Origin: Cercis canadensis
Lineage: Eukaryota > Streptophyta > Magnoliopsida > Fabales > Fabaceae
DNA length: 64,000 nt
Direction of reading: 5' to 3'
Assembly: GCA_003255065.1 (NCBI GenBank)
Contig: QAOA01003577.1
Location: 257,266-321,265 of the forward strand
In this document: positions 61,563 through 64,000 of the stretch, in pieces
How the letters are laid out: each line of letters starts with the position of its first letter
Numbering within the stretch: the stretch's first letter is position 1
Notes under the pieces: generated by a model
Databases searched by the model: none
What the model saw: only the letters and a program-made list of their open reading frames with translations
What the model was told of the DNA's origin: nothing
Position numbers and translations under genes: made by a program

Positions 61563-63323
61563 GGATCAGTGTAATATATAGCTTCCTGCTTAGTTGTGTC
61601 TAAAGTGTCTTAGAAGCCACTATTTATTTCCAGTAAAAGTTTCAAAAATTTGATCAAAATGAAGGGGAACAAGGAAAAAGAGAAACAGAATTCTGGCTCC
61701 ATGCACTTTCACTTGAAAATTTAAATTAGTTCTTTAATATAATATCAAAGTCTTGGATATGCATTTGACGTATTGATAAATGAATAGCCTGGATTTATGT
61801 GAAACTAACCAGCATGCCAAGTGAGGAATGCATAGAGTTTAGTTAACTGCTTTTTTGTAATGGTTTGTTCTCTACATATATGCCGCTGAACTACGGGTCC
61901 ATATGCTGCTACTGCTAGCTTATGCTGAAAAACTAAGGGGTATCTTTTATTGGGGGATACATGGGATTACTGCTACTTCTTGCACACATTAGGCTATAAT
62001 GGGTATGTAGATCTCAAAAGACGGATTACTGGTCCAGCAGAATAGCTCTTGGTTCCCCTTTTCTTTTCTCTACTCTATTGAGGAAACAATATTCTATATA
62101 ACTTTATAGATTCACAATATTTTATCAATTGATATAATGAATTAATGAAATATTTTAGTGTCACCAATTACCTACACTATTTAATACTTTCTTTTCTTAG
62201 AAAATAATATAACCTTTATTGAAAGTACTGTGTTTAAGGGATAATTTAAATTAGAACACTTACTTAGAAATGGGAGAAAGTGCCCAGGTTGTGTCTTGTA
62301 CGCTAAATTGCATGTTTTGAATCAGAGTACATATGTTTTGGACTCGCATTTTCACACCATGTGCACAAGATTGTGTTTTTCTTCTTCTTCCGTCTTCTTC
62401 TCATTAATTTAATGCTAAACAGCGATTGCACAAACTCTAGAACTTACATGCCAAATTAACAATTTGAACTGCTAATCTTACAGCATCAAGACAAAGTATA
62501 GCAAGTTTTATAATCGGCAATAGTAAAAGAATGCTATGCAAATGAAAATGAGCAGCTTGCAAGGGGCAGCATGTCCTGACCAACAAAAGTTGGGACAATA
62601 TTTTGCAGACTCTATCCCGGATGCATGGAGAGATTCCATGGAAGACGAAGTAATAAATAAAACATCTAAAAAATGAACGAATTAAAGCACATCCAAAAAG
62701 CCAGATTTAAGATAAGATCGATTTGAATGATGAAAGAGAACAAGAGACAAAGAATGATGGTTCAGTTGGCTTAATCAGAAACGCCATGAAAACAAAAACA
62801 TTGCATTTACAGATGATGATTATGCCCTTTGCACCATGCGGCATCTGCATCGACCACTCAGCAATCTTGAACCAAACAAGTGCACTGATACCAGGGCTTT
62901 CAATAGGACCTATTATCTTTACAAAGGAATGATATGATCAATACAGCTTACATCAATAAGAAACTCATCACAAGGGGGTAAAAGGAGGAATGATGTTTTG
63001 GCTCCTCAAAACTGAAGGAATAGCTATTCATATATATCCAGAGTATCATCTCATGCTCTCCGCAGATGCCATCATCAAGTCCCAAGATTTACAAAAGATA
63101 GAGCAGCCCAAATTATACCAAAAATAGCATCATGATATGATTACTTCATGAAACCCAAACCAACCGTTCAAGGAATATGAAGTCCTGACCTGATCATAAG
63201 ATGCGATTAAACAATCTGACTTCCAAGTTTTATTTACCACGAACAAACCCAAGGATTGCAATAAGAAACATTTCATATACGATTTAGAGAATTCATATCT
63301 GGATTTGGGCCCAGTTAAAGAGC
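61563..63323. other. Intergenic DNA and 3' flank of the kinase-like gene
   Basis: AT-rich to about 62500, with no gene on either strand. The 3' UTR of the kinase-like gene probably lies in about 62900-63323. Confidence 0.45.
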
Positions 63324-64000
63324 CTAGCCTGTAGTATCAATTTCCTTTCCATGATCTTCGTCATGGATATTTCTCCTCAACCTTCTGAGCCATATATCAT
63401 AGTCCATAGGGTATGGTGTCCCACATAGACTGTCAACATAATCAGCAAAAGCTTTCAGCACGGTGGAGATATCACCAAGCTTCTGCTGAATTAATCTCCT
63501 TGACCAAGATGTCTCTCTCCACAGTAGTGCTCCCTCAACTGAATCTAGATCAGGAAAGGATCCACCACAGGAATAGTAAAGCATATAAACTAGGCTTTCT
63601 GCATCTGAAGCTGAGCATAGCTTTGCCTCCTGAAGTGCATAAGTTGACGAGAAATGAAGATTCATAACAGGGCGGTCCCTATCTTCAAGAATTGCATGCC
63701 CCCACCCAATTAGAACAAAATAAGGATGCCTCACACCAGACTTTACACAAATCACGTTCTCTGGCTTGATGTCCCCATGCCGAATTCCAGCAGAAGCTGC
63801 AGTTGAAAGTGCTGATAAGCAATCATGGCAACATCTGATAGCCTCGTCTGAACCAAATTGGCCTCTGCTCATCATTTCAGCAACTGTTTCACCAACTGGA
63901 CTGGTCACAAGAATAGGGGTCCCACACCAAGGGTGTTCACAATTTCCACCCGAGCTGGGTCTTCGACACTGGCCAGGGTGTATGATCCTACCAGAGGCAC
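63324..64000 (-). CDS. Kinase-like (probable pseudokinase) protein, 3' exon, runs off window
   Basis: Only the C-terminal part is here; the frame is open to base 64000, so the 5' part lies outside. Read from the window edge: a Cys/His-containing stretch (CEHPWCGTPILV), then kinase-like motifs: GIRHGDIKPENVI fits the catalytic-loop HxDxKxxN pattern, with Asp and Asn kept. The following position that should be DFG reads GWG (VLIGWGHAIL), so the metal-binding Asp is lost. A further helix-rich lobe follows (ASDAESLVYMLYYSCGG, as in subdomain IX where DxxS/G is normal), ending in HDEDHGKEIDTTG. The missing DFG Asp suggests a pseudokinase or one with unusual metal use. No glycine-rich loop or VAIK can be judged from this piece. 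Confidence 0.7.
   Translation of the reverse strand, partial: ASGRIIHPGQCRRPSSGGNCEHPWCGTPILVTSPVGETVAEMMSRGQFGSDEAIRCCHDCLSALSTAASAGIRHGDIKPENVICVKSGVRHPYFVLIGWGHAILEDRDRPVMNLHFSSTYALQEAKLCSASDAESLVYMLYYSCGGSFPDLDSVEGALLWRETSWSRRLIQQKLGDISTVLKAFADYVDSLCGTPYPMDYDIWLRRLRRNIHDEDHGKEIDTTG

Noticed and set aside
1-64000. CRISPR arrays, LTR retroelements, rRNA or tRNA genes, gene clusters for a new pathway
   Set aside because: No regularly spaced repeats, paired LTRs, tRNA folds or functionally linked unknown genes were seen; the genes are known single-function plant families.

Overview
The window is nuclear DNA of a flowering plant, almost certainly a eudicot. It has AT-rich intergenic DNA, short introns with GT-AG borders, and proteins of plant-only families (a plastid-specific ribosomal protein, the chlorophyll cyclase subunit CRD1/CHL27, a small basic intrinsic protein). 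I cannot name the species. Eleven single N characters mark contig joins. Four of them are flanked by direct repeats of 180-360 bp that differ by about 1 percent, which looks like overlapping ends of two haplotypes placed end to end in a heterozygous genome.

Layout. 1-1.9 kb: plastid ribosomal protein PSRP5 (+). 3.1-6.7 kb: a four-pass membrane RING-H2 ubiquitin ligase (-). 7.9-22.1 kb: two tandem 17-exon GH51 alpha-L-arabinofuranosidase genes (-), separated by a 1.47-kb non-autonomous hAT element. 22.1-27.2 kb: gene-poor, AT-rich DNA with a possible SINE. 27.3-29.4 kb: a SUVH1/3-type H3K9 methyltransferase with an intronless coding region (+). 31.8-42.2 kb: two tandem DHHC protein S-acyltransferase genes (+). 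44.0-46.2 kb: CRD1/CHL27 (+). 47.1-49.4 kb: SIP2;1 aquaporin (-), with a broken duplicate of its first exon at 51.2-51.5 kb. 52.8-54.0 kb: a second non-autonomous hAT element. 54.3-59.6 kb: proteasome subunit alpha-3/PAG1 (+). 60.5-61.6 kb: two Ole e 1/phylloplanin-like genes (-), one with an in-frame stop and one a clear pseudogene. 63.3-64.0 kb: the last exon of a kinase-like protein (-) that runs off the window.

The genes are not an operon and mostly act independently. The order PSRP5, two PATs, CRD1, SIP2;1 matches what I recall of Arabidopsis At3g56910 to At3g56950, so this looks like a conserved microsyntenic block with extra genes (RING ligase, arabinofuranosidases, SUVH) between PSRP5 and the PATs. 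I found no CRISPR array, no LTR retroelement and no new multi-gene system. The points most worth a second look are the assembly-made exon duplications, the two well-bounded hAT elements, the Cys-to-stop change in the Ole e 1-like gene, the partial SIP2 duplication, a GC-AG intron, and an intron in the SUVH 3' UTR close to the NMD distance limit.
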